A stretch of 64,000 nt of DNA, from assembly GCA_032358165.1 (NCBI GenBank), contig JAALGY010000043.1, positions 248,001-312,000 on the forward strand, read 5' to 3'. Below, piece after piece: positions 11,142 through 22,589 of this stretch. Below the pieces are notes generated by a model. That model saw only the letters and a list, made by a program, of their open reading frames with translations. It was not told the origin of the DNA and did no database searches. A program made the position numbers and the translations under genes. This stretch comes from Diplosphaera chodatii (lineage: Eukaryota; Chlorophyta; Trebouxiophyceae; Prasiolales; Stichococcaceae). The number at the start of each line of letters is the position of its first letter. Position 1 is the stretch's first letter.

Positions 11142-12681
11142 ATGTTCAATGCGCTGAAGCGCGCCATTCAACGGACACTAGCCATCATGCAAAACGATCC
11201 GGCATCCGCGCAGCGAGAAGCACGCGGCCTGATACAGGCGGCCATCAAGCGCAACAACTGCGCGCTGGCGCTGCTGCGCCTGGCTCTGCACGACTGTCTG
11301 ACATTCGATGCGGTGACACGCACCGGCGGCGCCAATGCGTCCATCAGGACGCCCCAGGAGCTGGCCCACAGCGGCAACCAGGGCCTGCAGGCGGCGCTGG
11401 ACGTGCTGCAGCCCATTGACGACCGGGTTCCCGGCATAAGTCTCGCAGGTAGGCTTGCGCTGCTGCTGCGATTGGTGCAGAACGACTGCCTCGCCCAAGG
11501 CCAAGCCTGCTTGACGCGTTTTCGGCGACGCGGCTGCCCTGGCACGAGCATTTCAGAGATAGTCTCCCAAGTGCAGATCTGATTCAGCTTGCGGGCGCCA
11601 TAAGCTTGGAGGAGGTGGGCGGCCCAGCAGTCCCCTTCACGGCGGGGCGCCGCAGCTCAAAAGTCTACCCGCCCGAAGGGCGCCTTCCTACGGCAGCCAA
11701 AAGTACGTTTCTCACGCTCAGCAGCCGCAAGCATGCATGTGGGACACATGAGCAGCAGCAACATGTTGGTTTTGTTCAGCTGGGCCACATGGTGTCGCGC
11801 TGTGTTACGTTTCTGGGATCTCTTCGACTTTTGTATGCAGATCGGGACAGCATGACGCAGTTCTGGCAGTGCTGCAAGCGCACGGGCCTGCCAGAAAAGG
11901 ACGCGCTGGCTCTGCTGGGCTTCCACCCCTTTGCCAGCAGCTGGGCAGACCCGCAGGCAGCCGAGCAGCAGAGCGCGGCAGAACACCCGCGCTTCAGCAA
12001 CGCTTTCTTCAGGTGCTCGGGCCTCCGGTGCTCAGACTAGCAGCCTCATGTTCACGTGCTTGTTAAGACTACTACTCGTTTGCAGAATCGAGACGGTTGT
12101 AAGGCACATGCAGGGAGTTGCTGGAGGTTGGGGGCAATGGCATGCCGTCTTTGCTGAACGACCCAGCGCTGCGGGCACTTGCCCAGGGATGGGCTGACAA
12201 TGCAGATCTGTACACCGAGGTGGGATAGCTGGAGGGACAGAGCGCAGATCTGTGTGTTGCCGAGCAGTGGATTTGATGCATGCTGCAACACAACCAAAGG
12301 AGGCGTGGTGGCATAGGGCAGCTGCCAGCCTTATATTCTGGTATGCAGGACTACGCCGCGGCGTTCCAACGAGCATCTGAGCTCGGGTTGCCAGTAGCCA
12401 AGGCGCACGCGGCGTCCAGTGCACAGGACGTGACCGCACTTGTCGCTCAGGTCCTTCACACCATGGCCTGCTGCTGCATAACCACATTGGTTGGCAGGTT
12501 GCAGACCTGAGCACTTTTGTACGCTCACGCTCATGTGGTAGTTTGCAGCTCCACGTGCTGCTGACGAATCATGCTGTCGGACTTGCAGGTTGCAGTCGCA
12601 GCTGCAGCTGCAGGCACGATTGCCGCCATTGGCTGGTGGTATGGACGCCGCCGCCGCCAGGGCAGAGGGATGCTCTCGTGA
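11142..12681 (+). CDS. Divergent ascorbate-peroxidase-family protein with C-terminal tail anchor
   Basis: Class I haem peroxidase fold. The ATG at 11142 leads to LLRLALHDCLTFDAVTRTGG, equivalent to the distal pocket of ascorbate peroxidase (usually RLAWHD): the distal Arg and His are present but the distal Trp is Leu. The next exon (from 11577) gives DLIQLAGAISLEEVGGP and GRRSSKVYPPEGRLP, clear APX motifs. The following exon (11840-12013) keeps the proximal His in LLGFHPFASS but lacks the usual GRCHKERSG and WT-NPL segments that bind ascorbate and flank the proximal Trp. It then resumes with HPRFSNAFF, MPSLLNDPALRALAQ and DYAAAFQRASELG. The last exon (12589-12681) encodes an Ala-rich membrane segment followed by GRRRRQGRG, the layout that targets APX3-type enzymes to the peroxisomal membrane. 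Peroxidase fold is secure; ascorbate use is doubtful. Confidence 0.85.
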
Positions 12682-12984
12682 GTGCGCTGGCAGTTTTTGG
12701 CAAAGTGCTCTCGAGGGCGTCCGCAATATCATGGCAGTCCCTAGCCGCATCGTGACGGTCCCTCCTTAGATGAGGTGTTTTCATGTGTATGTGTGACCCG
12801 GGTGAATGCTGCTGTACCATCATTTCCTGACAGTCAGCATGTAGCCCGGGGTTGCCACAGCGTACGGTGTGGAACTCGTTGGCAACTGTACAGATAGTTG
12901 TCTACAATTTGCTCATGTAACTGGTCGTTGTTCTGAAGCATTGTCCAGTTCTCGCAGCAACGAGGCTTGGCACTGGACTTCATG
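12682..12984. other. Convergent 3' intergenic region
   Basis: 303 bp between the peroxidase stop and the MT-A70 gene stop, presumably both 3' UTRs. A TGTAA (12915-12919), the usual green-algal poly(A) signal, occurs on the plus strand. Nothing coding is seen. Confidence 0.35.
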
Positions 12985-14786
12985 TCATTGCGCAGTTTGC
13001 AGTGTTGGTTCTTGAAGAGTGCCAAAGTTCCCAGTCTCCTGTGGTAGCCCTGTGCCTGTAACTTCATTCCCCAGTGTCACCCAGTAGTTCCGTAGGTTGT
13101 TCTTGCGACCAAAAATCTCAAGGTATCTGCCTGCAGACACAATGCTACACGTTGATTCACTTTACATCAAGCGTAGGAGTGCATACCAGATGCAGAAAGA
13201 ATGTGGCTCACCGTGCGGCACCAGCTGCTCGATGAGCTGATATATCTCCTCAGGCTTCTGGCTCTGCCCACGGCGCTCGCTGTAGATGACATCATGGCCG
13301 ACGCCGCCGTGCATGCCCGGCGGATCCCGGCCCTTCCGCCCCACCAGGCACACCTACATGTGCATGTGTCCCCTCGTGTGCCACCTGTTGGCCTGAGCAC
13401 CCTGAACAATGGCAAACCGTGCTGATGTGACAGAGCTGGGCAACATGTGCGGATCACAGACGCCACGAGGCAGACCTCCTTGGCATGCTGCAGATAGTAG
13501 CCGTGGCTCTTGGCAAGCCGCCTGTTGACCGTCATTTTGACCCAAACAATCTCGTCGACGACCCTGCAGACGACAGGAGTCGCAACTGGACAAGGATCTT
13601 GATCCTCATCATACCCTATACTTGTGTGCAACAGTGTGCACCAACATGCCACAGCAGATGCTGTTGGCTGCGGAGCAGGACTTACGTGTAACCCCAGTGC
13701 TCAAACAAGTCCAAGGTGAACTTGTACTTGGCGTTGATGACCCACACGAACAGCAGCCCCGAGCTCTGCAGCGAAGGCACTGGCAGCGCTTGAATGTCTG
13801 CATCGGTCAGCTGGCTGTAGCCGAGCGCCACACCTACAAGAGTTTACATGCGCTCGAATTAAAACCGTGCTTCGGACTGGGTTGCCTGTGCTGTCCCCCA
13901 GCATTTCGAAGGAAGTTAATCTTGACGTTCTCAAAGCTTGAACGCTGATGTCAAATGGCAGCACCTCGAGTGGGGTTGGCAGTAGCCAGCGCCCAGGGAG
14001 GGTCCATCATGATGACATCGAACTGTAATGTTCTGGCCAGGCTTTGCCAATCATATGTGGCGACATTTGCGTGGATGGGGATGCAGTGCGGCGGCACCTG
14101 ACGTGTACACACAGCTTCATTAAACTGCACTCCCTGACAGGCGCTTGCACCATGCAATGTGCACATTGGACATACTGTTCATGCAACAGCATCATGATAC
14201 GAAACTGTTTGAAATGTAGTATTACCGCATGAAGGAGCGCCTTCTAATTTTGTGCGGCAAGCAGAGAGCTGTATGCACCTGCCACTCCGAGGGGTGCAGA
14301 TCGTCCACTGATCCAACCTGGTAGTCTGCGCCTTCTGGATTGGCGGCACCATTTCCATCCCGTGCACCTGTGGACTTATATGAGGCTCTCTTACCTTGGT
14401 GCGACACCAACGGTCTGCTGAGCTGCGTAACAGCACCATGATCCGGCCTGGTAATGTGCAAGCGTATGCACGAAATGCGCACCATCATGGGGTTGCCCAC
14501 CATTCGCAGCCGCACCAGCAGACGCCAGATCCTGGGCCAAGCTCTGCAGCCGAACGCGGTACTGTGCAATTTCTTGCTGCAGGTCCTCGTCGTTAAGCTG
14601 GTTCCACCTGGCCTGCTCCTTGGCATCATCAGATGGGATCCGTTCCAGTGGCAGCGGAGGTTCGGACTGATTTTGCTGGCCGTCCTCGATCAGCGGAGGA
14701 TTGGGAGTTGGTTCCATCAAAGATTGTCCAGCAGGACGATCTGACGATCTGCTTGCGCCAATGTGATCCTGCAGTGCGGAGTGCAT
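12985..14786 (-). CDS. MTA1: MT-A70 family methyltransferase, MTA1-type (candidate DNA N6-adenine methyltransferase)
   Basis: Predicted SAM-dependent adenine-N6 methyltransferase. The ATG at 14786 starts a charged N-terminal exon (SDDAKEQARWNQLNDEDLQQ). The catalytic exon contains FDVIMMDPPWALA, with DPPW encoded at 13993-14004. Later exons give GVALGYSQLTDADIQALPVP, LLFVWVINAKYKFTLDLFEH, VDEIVWVKMTVNRRLAKSHG, YYLQHAKEVCLV, YSERRGQSQKPEEIYQLIEQ and RYLEIFGRKNNLRNYWVTLG; the stop is TGA at 12985-12987. In METTL3 the equivalent of the NRRLAKSHGYYLQHAKE segment reads RTGHWLNHGKE and the loop after DPPW is different. The pattern here agrees with the MTA1 subclade described in ciliates, green algae and early fungi, which deposits DNA 6mA with partner MTA9. 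No CCCH zinc finger is visible. Its start lies only 172 bp from the divergent MTR4 start. Confidence 0.88.
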
Positions 14787-14958
14787 TGCTGCACATCAAT
14801 GTCACGGTCTGTCTGACAAACTTGTCTGACACATGCTGCAACCTTGCCAGACCAAGTTGCACAGAAGCCTTCCGCAGTAACCATCTGCAGCATCGCATCT
14901 GGTGGAGCATCAAATGAGTTTACATAGGTCTGCCACCGCTGAGTGCTTCTGAGCGAAG
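14787..14958. promoter_or_regulatory. 172-bp bidirectional promoter candidate (MTA1 / MTR4)
   Basis: This gap separates the two divergent start codons, so the promoters and 5' UTRs must overlap or be very short. No canonical TATA box is visible. Inference from spacing only. Confidence 0.5.
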
Positions 14959-17900
14959 ATGGAGGCAACAGAGCTTGGACTAAAGGTAGCAGCAGCCACC
15001 CGTGAAACCGCAAAGCGCAAGCGGGAGCAGCACGAGGCCGCTGCCGATGCAAGTGCGGATGCCGTGCCGAAGGCGAAGCGTGCCAGACCCATACCGGTGC
15101 TCAAGCATGAGGTCGAGGTGCCGCCAGACTATGATGAGGCATCACGGCAGCTGGACCCAGCCCTGCATGGTGAGCACATCAGCAGCTGATGACGCTGAGC
15201 AAATGAATGCTCCAACCATCGGAACAAGTGCCGTGTGCTACAGCCGACATGCATGCATGGCACGCTGGATGTACTTCCAACGCAAACTTCATGCACCTGT
15301 CCAACCTTCCTGCAGGCACATTGCAGGAGCCATCATGGCATGGCAAAATGGCCAAACAGTATCCATTCACACTAGACCCCTTTCAGAGCACCGCAGTTGC
15401 CTGCCTGGTATGGTTGGAGACCTTCCGCACACAGCTACTCTGCAAAGGCGTTTCCAAACTCACTCAAGTGTTGCTGCAGGCATCATGAAGCGTCCAAGTG
15501 CCACTGCCGTTGCCTGCAGGAGCGAAGAGAGTCGGTCATGGTTGCCGCACACACATCCGCTGGTAAGACGGCAGTGGCGGAATATGCCATTGCCATGGCC
15601 TACCGTGACAAGCAGCGTGTCATATACACCTCGCCGCTCAAGGCAAGTCTCACCTGCTGGCGTCACAGAGCACTTGTTGAAGTGCACACTTTTGCAAAGG
15701 TACAGTACCGTCGACTGTGCACGGCATCAACACCCGTGTGCTCAGCTTCTGTACCTGGTGCAGGCGCTCAGCAACCAGAAGTTCAGGGAGCTCAGTGAGG
15801 AGTTTCAGGACGTGGGCTTGATGACAGGCGACGTCTCCATCAACCCAAACGCTGCATGTGTCGTCATGACCACCGAGATCCTCCGCTCCATGCTGTACAG
15901 GTAGTGTGTAGTGCTTGTGTTGCACACTGTTTTATTAATGGCCAATGTACTCTGATCATGTGCTAATCACAAGTGCGGCGTTTGTGCTCTCTGCACTCGG
16001 CACAGCATGCAGCGCCGTGCCCATGCCTTGTATGGAATTCCACTCAGCACCACCAACGTACAGCTTGAGAGGTCAGCACCTTGAGCATCGCACTCACTTG
16101 CTGCAGGGGCAGCGAGATGTTGCGGGAGGTCGCATGGGTGGTGTTTGACGAGGTGCACTACATGCAGGATCGCGAACGCGGCGTGGTGTGGGAGGAGTCC
16201 ATCATCTTCCTACCAAAGGATATCCACATGGTGCACAGCAGCTGCAGCTGGGCCTTGGCATCCATGCCAAGCTTGCCGAAAGCAAGCTATGCAGTGCCAG
16301 CGCAGTGTGCCGTGCTGAGCAGGCACGAGTCACGCCACAGCAGACGTAAATCTGGTGACACTGTATAGACACACTGACCTGTGTGTTCTGGCCGCAGGTG
16401 TTCCTGTCGGCAACACTGGCAAATGCGACAGAGTTTGCCGCATGGGTGGCGGGCTTGCACAAGCAGCCATGCCATGTGGTGTACACAGACTACCGGCCAA
16501 CGCCTTTGCAGCACTATGCATTTCCCATTGGCGGCAATGGTCTGTACGCGGTAGGCACCTCAGAATGTCATGCGGTGTTCGAAGAGCATACCCAGCATAC
16601 CACCATGTAATATGCAAGACAATCGGCAGTGATACTCCTCGTTTGGTGCGTTTAAGGTGCTGGATGAGCAAGGCAACTTCAAGGAGGCCAACTTTGCACA
16701 GCTGCGCATGAATGCGTTTGGGCTGGTTGATGACGCCTCAGGGGCAGCAGTAGTAGACGAGTCACGAGAAGAGTCAAAGGCAGCTGCACCTGCGAATGGC
16801 GCCAGCCGTGGTGGCCGAGGTGTCTTCTTCCCCCTCGTACATGAACCTCCTGCTGCAGTACTGCATGTGTGTTGCCTTCGACTGTGGAAGGTTTGGACTG
16901 CCGTTCGCATTCATTCTGCAGGGGGCAGGGGCAGCCGCGGCGGCAGAGGCAGGGGTGGCGGTGGGGGCCGTGGTGGCGGCGGCGCCAGTGGAGATCTTGG
17001 CGCAGATATCCACAAGATCCTGCGGCTCGTCAAGGACAAGAGCTTTGATCCAGTCATCGTGTTCAGCTTCAGCCGCAGGCAAGCAGGAGTGCATTGCTCT
17101 GTGGCTGTGATCATGGGCTTTGGTTTTGGTGTCGACCCCATCAGCACCCACCATGATGATGTCGTGCGCACCATGTCATATAGCAGCCATGTTGGGTGAG
17201 CGCCTGTCCCTGTTTGCAGGGAGTGCGAGCAGTACGGCATGGCCGTCAGCAACAAGCTGGACTTCAACACCCCGGAGGAAGCAGCAGAAGTCGAGGAGAT
17301 CTTCAACAACGCCATACAGTGCCTCAGCGAGGAGGACCGGGCATTAGGGCCAGTCGTCCGCATGCTGCCCATGCTGAAGAAGGCACGACGTGGCGTCAGC
17401 CATGAGAAGTCCCTGCACCTGAATCAAGCACCATTTCAAGGCATGTCTGATGTTTCATGTTGGTACGCCACAGGGCATTGGTGTGCATCATTCGGGTTTG
17501 TTGCCAATACTGAAGGAGCTCGTGGAGATTCTGTTCCAGGAGCAGCTGCTGAAGGTACGCTGGCCATCGCATGAGCAGCATATATAGTGTGGCCCCTTGT
17601 GCATCAGGCATAGCCTGTTGAAAGTGCTGTCACCTTCAGCTGACATGCAACTGCAGTGTCTTTTTGCAACGGAGACCTTTGCAATGGGTCTGAACATGCC
17701 AGCGAAAACAGTCATCTTCACAGCCATGGCCAAGTGGGACGGCACCCAGGTGACAAGCTTGTCGAAGCTGCACATCTCAGGTCTTGTGACTGGTGTCCTG
17801 TGTGGGCTTGTTGAGAAGAGCATCGCACATGACCAGGTCAAACACAGTTGACTGAACCTGTGCCTGTGGCCACAGCGGCGGTGGATGACCAGTGGCGAGT

Positions 17901-20900
17901 ACATCCAGATGAGCGGGCGTGCTGGGCGGCGGGGCAAGGACGACTTTGGTGTCGTGATACAGATCATTGACGACACCATGGACACCAGGGCATGCAGGTT
18001 TTTAACCTGATGACTTCATCATTGCCCAGCTTGCCAGCTGCAATGCACAGTCACGTCTGGGTTCCAAACAAATTGGTGCCTTGTCAGCGGTACCACTGTG
18101 TGTCAAACCATACCTGCGTGCATGTGCAGGGCCATTGTGCAGGGCAAGCCGAGCCCGCTGATCTCCAGCTTCAAGCTGTCGTACTACACGCTGCTCAACC
18201 TGCTGCGCCGCATTGAGGGCACCCAGCACGACATGGAGTTTGTCATCGCCAACTCCTTCCAGCAGTTTCAGTTTGAGCGCTCCTTGCCAGAGGTGGGCTG
18301 CATAGGTGCCTGTCCAGGCACTGCGCCGGATCATGGCCGACAGGCATGTGCACCTTGTGGTTGCATTGGCATCGGCATGTACACATTGCCTGCCATGCAG
18401 ATGCAACGGCAAGTCGACGAGCTGGAAGCAGAGGCAGCCCAGATATCAGATGTCAGCGAGGAGGCAGCAGCCGAGTACCACAGCCTACGGCAGGTGTCGA
18501 TGGTGTTGATGTTGCAGCGCTTGCTGATATTATGTCGCGCCTTACGCACGGCTGCGTGCTGAGCCTAGTGCTTGCTGCTGCAGGACATCCGGCAGCAGGA
18601 AGTGGTCATTCTGCGGGCAATGCTGCGGCCGGAGAAGCTGCTGCACTTCCTGCGCCCTGGTCGCCTAGTAAGCCTGCTCGATTTGCCGCATACCTGCATG
18701 ACTACTGGTCCGCGAGTCATTGGCAGGGTCTATTGTCGTTGTGCAATACAACTTGATGCTGCCGAGCTGCCATGAGGCCGTCGGATGAGGAGGCTGGTCC
18801 CGGCGCAGGTGAAGGTGCGGGAGGGTGACACAGAGTGGGGCTGGGGCATCGTGGTGTGCGTCACACGCCGAAGTGCACCTGGCGGCGCAGCGAACGGCCA
18901 CACAGCAGCCAACGGGGCACCCCACGGCGCGGCAGACCAGTACATGCTGGACACGTTGCTACCCTGCGCCCCCGGCTCAGTCGCCAGTGCGCTTCCTTGC
19001 AATCACTGCCATTACAGCACAGTGGCCGAGCCATTGTTTCCAACCTACATGCACAGGCACTGCCTGCCAAGGTGCACAAGCACTGCATCAGTGTGCTGCC
19101 GTCGCACGAAGCGGTTTCAACCCTGCAGCTCGTCAGCAACGGATAGATGGCACAGCATCATTTTTCATGAACCGTATTCACCATGTCGGCTGAACTTCAG
19201 TGCTGCTGCAGGCGGGCGGCCGGCGCCGGGGGCGGGTGCCAAGGATGCAGAGATGGCGGTGATCCCGGTGCCGCTGACGCTGCTGACGGGGGTGGGCGCG
19301 ATGCGGCTGACCGTGCCACAGGATCTGCGGGGTGCCGACGCGCGGCAGGCGACGCTGCTGATGCTGCGGGTGCGTGCACGGCACCCTGAAGGAGGAGACT
19401 GTTGTGGAAGTACGACTGTCTTGTGAGCCTCTTCAGGCTTCAGCATGTGCCATGTGCAGCGCGACTGTGGGTCATGCATCCTTCTGCTCCTGCTGCTCAC
19501 TCCTGTGCAGACGCACGAAGCCTCGTGCAATTTGGCACGCACTCCTCAGCAGCAGGTTTGCAGTACTCTGCATGGCGTCCTTCCAAGTGTGCTTCTTGGT
19601 TTGAACCTCACAGCTTCAGCTGACACTGCAGGAGCTAGAGTCAAAGTACCCAGACGGTCTGCCGCTGCTGGACCCTGTGGAGGACATCGGCATTGACGAC
19701 CCCAGCCTGACAGCGGCAGTGCGCAAAGTAGCAGCCCTGGAGCATCGACTCGCTGACAATGCCGTGCACAAGGCGGCAGCAGGCAGCGCAGCAAGGTGAT
19801 AGCGCCTGTGCTCAGCTCCCACCATGATGGTGCATGTGGCAGCGGCTCTGGAGCAGCCGCTTATAGGCAGCATTGTGCATCTGCAACAGCATACCATATG
19901 AGGAATCGGTTACAAGCATTGAGCAAGCGTAGCGACGCTGACTCATGGCTCACGACATGCACGATGTGTGTGACGATGCAGCCTCCTCGTGGTTGCCTGC
20001 AGCACTGCGCAGCTGAGATGCAGGCGCAACTGCACAGACACGGGCCTGCTGCATGACCGCATCGCTTCACGGTTGTCACCAAGTGGCCGTCTGGTGGCCT
20101 CTCCAGGTATGCAGAGGGCCAGCGGAAGGCGGAGCTCAAGGCACGCGCGGAGGAGGTGCGCGCCAAGATGCGCGAGTCGCACCTCGCCGGCTTCCGTGAC
20201 GAGGTCAAGCAGCGGTGCGCCCGCCACAGCATGCTCACACGTGTTGTGCGCAGGGTGCATCAGGAGTGCCTTTGCGATGCGTGCCCCAGTACGCAGCCCC
20301 TGTGCGGCACAGTCTCGGTGTGAAACCCTTGCTGCGCCCTGACGCCTGCGCGCATGGCCTGCAGGACGTCCGTACTGCGGAAGCTGGGCCACATCGATGC
20401 TGCTGGCCTGGTGCAGCTGAAGGGCAAGGCAGCCTGTGAGGTAGGTTGCGAGCCGACCAGCCACTGCCCATTTGCCTGTCCAGCAAGTACCTGCAGCTCC
20501 CAGTTCAGAACTGGTGTGCTGCCAGGCACACCAGCCTGCATCGTGTGGATGGTCGCTGCAGTCCGGGCATCTTTGCTGGACGTGGATTGGGACCCTGGTA
20601 TCGATGCCGCTCACCTACTTGGCAGGACCCGCCGACCCTGACCGTGCATGCCCCCTCTCTGCAGCTGGACACGGCAGACGAGCTGGTGGCCACGGAGCTC
20701 ATGTTCAACGGCGTGTACAACTCGTTGGACCGCCACCAGCTCGTCGCCCTGGTGTCCTGCCTGGTGCCCTCCGACAAGTCCGAGGTGAGGTGCATGTGCG
20801 GGCGCCATGCAACTAGTGGCCCCTAGTGCGCGGTGCACCATGTGTGCTCGTGCCCCCATGACAATCACGCGCTTCGACTGGACTCAGAGCTGTTCTGTGT

Positions 20901-21769
20901 TGGCAGACGTGGGCAGAGCAAGGCCATCCCTGCTTGCCAACATGGTGACGTCATAACTGCCGTGCTGCTGTGCTGTGCAGGCAGAGGTGAAGCTGGTGCG
21001 GGCGCTGGCAGGCCCGCTCGAGCAGCTGCAGAACACGGCGCTGCAAATTGGACAGCTGCAGGTGTGGGAATGATGGGGCGTTGCCAGCCTTCCAACGGTG
21101 TCCACAACATGACCAGTGCCACTGTGCCCAACCAATTTCACAGTCGAAGGTGAAGATTGGGGCAAGTGTGCCTTGCTGACCACGACCCGGTCCACCATTC
21201 CTGCTGCAGGCAGAGGCAAAGCTGCCCATAGATCCAGAGCAGTTCCAGGAGTCGTTCAAACCATTCCTCATGGACGTCACGTACCAGTGGTCCAAGGTAA
21301 GCTGTGCAGTGTAGATGTTGAGGGCACCTGTGGCAGAAGTTGAAAGCCACGTCACATCGAAAGTGCAGTGCATCGCCTGGCAATGCCGGTGGCTCACGCC
21401 GAAGAGCGTAGTACATTCATCCGCAGGGTGCCTCGTTTGCGGAGGTATGCACCTTGACCGATGCCTACGAAGGCTCCATCATCCGCGCAACTCGGCGGTT
21501 AGACGAGTTGATGGGCCAACTGCAGGTCAGCCGGTTCATGCCTTTTGCTTCAGGCCAGAAGTGTGACATGCTTCTGAAGTGCCTGTGAATGAGTAGTCAT
21601 GCAAGGAGTGCAGTGGCTATGGCCAATACTGCTGACGCACACGATGGCCTGTTGCCAACTGCAGCTGGCGGCCAAGGTGATAGGCGACCAGGAGCTGGCA
21701 CAAAAGTTTGAGGACAGCGTGCAGACGATACGCCGTGACATCATGTTTGCCGCCAGCCTGTACATCTGA
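14959..21769 (+). CDS. MTR4: Exosome-associated RNA helicase MTR4 (Ski2-like DExH box)
   Basis: Nuclear 3'-5' RNA helicase that feeds substrates to the exosome (TRAMP-like complexes). The ATG at 14959 gives a basic N-terminus with a KRKREQ stretch and [18 protein letters not shown]. Helicase motifs appear in order: Walker [21 protein letters not shown] (about 15540), [30 protein letters not shown], box [19 protein letters not shown] (about 16150), [18 protein letters not shown], and motif [19 protein letters not shown] (about 17900). The stalk/arch region follows ([37 protein letters not shown]), then the C-terminal helical domain ([31 protein letters not shown]) and TGA at 21767-21769. About twenty exons. 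An Arg/Gly-rich linker at about 16920-16998 sits before the second RecA domain. Order and completeness favour MTR4 over SKI2. Confidence 0.93.
16918..16998 (+). other. RGG-type linker inside MTR4
   Basis: Encodes an Arg/Gly-rich run ([19 protein letters not shown]) between the first RecA domain and the segment starting [13 protein letters not shown]. Opisthokont MTR4 has only a short KGGTKG-like linker here. The reading frame is continuous with the following helicase exon, so it is coding rather than intronic. Confidence 0.7.
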
Positions 21770-22589
21770 CGCAAGCGCTGTTAGCTTCTTAGCTATCGAG
21801 TTGAAGATGAACCAGAGCTCCTGGAAGGTTGGATGTAGGGTTGGTCCAAGACAAGTGAGCTCACGTGGGCTGCAAGACTTGCATCTATTGTGATACCTAC
21901 TGCGGTTGTCATGAATGTCCCCTCGCAATGCTTAAGTGATGTATGCAGAAGATACTCTTGCTGGCGTGAAGGTTGTAGAGGCCAAATCGTCACTGCCCGC
22001 AGAGCACCTGCGCAGGGATCGCCACAGGGTCCGATCACGAGGAATAGTCTCGTGCTTGAGTGCGTGCACTGTATTGGATGATGTTTTCACAATGCTCGCC
22101 ATGTTTGCGCCTTGGCAAGATCAACAGCAATTGCAGCTACCAAGTCGGAGGTCCAAGGCAATCAGTTGCCCTGTCGCTGTCGCTGTCACTGTCACCGTCG
22201 TCTTCTGCATCGAAGATGTCGAGGGCGACAACCGCTTGCGAGCATACTGCTGACAGGTCAGTATCTTCTCGCCTGCGCTTTGACGGACAGTAACGTGTGA
22301 CAACCTGCTGTCAGGCCCTCCTGTGTGCGTGTGTGCGCTGAGGCGCGCAATGCAGCTGTGCATTGCTACCTGCTTGCTGGTGCCGGTGCGCTGTGCAGGC
22401 ATAAAGTTCTGGCAAGGCAACGACACCAAGAACCATGATGGGGTCTTGGAACGAGCTCCGACCCGCAGCTGGATCATTGCCAGGCAGTATGGCTCCATCC
22501 CGCACAAGCAGCAGGTCTGTGCTGTCGTCGATGCAACCTGTGTTCGACACAGCAAAATTCCTGCTCCGTGGCGCTGGGAGTGGGCTTGA
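21770..22589. other. Intergenic region after MTR4
   Basis: About 820 bp to the first supported exon of the next plus-strand gene. It contains an imperfect GTCGCT/GTCACT hexanucleotide run near 22175-22205. A short open stretch near 22400-22515 (FWQGNDTKNHDGVLERAPTR) could be an unrecognised 5' exon of the methyltransferase, but nothing supports it. Confidence 0.3.

Noticed and set aside
12985..14786. Annotation as METTL3 (mRNA m6A methyltransferase)
   Set aside because: DPPW is shared, but the segments after it differ from METTL3 and match the MTA1 pattern, and there is no CCCH zinc finger. METTL4 was also set aside: its equivalent motifs are different.
14959..21769. Annotation as SKI2 (cytosolic exosome helicase)
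   Set aside because: The short N-terminus with [18 protein letters not shown] and the arch-domain segments fit MTR4 better than SKI2, which has a much longer N-terminal region.
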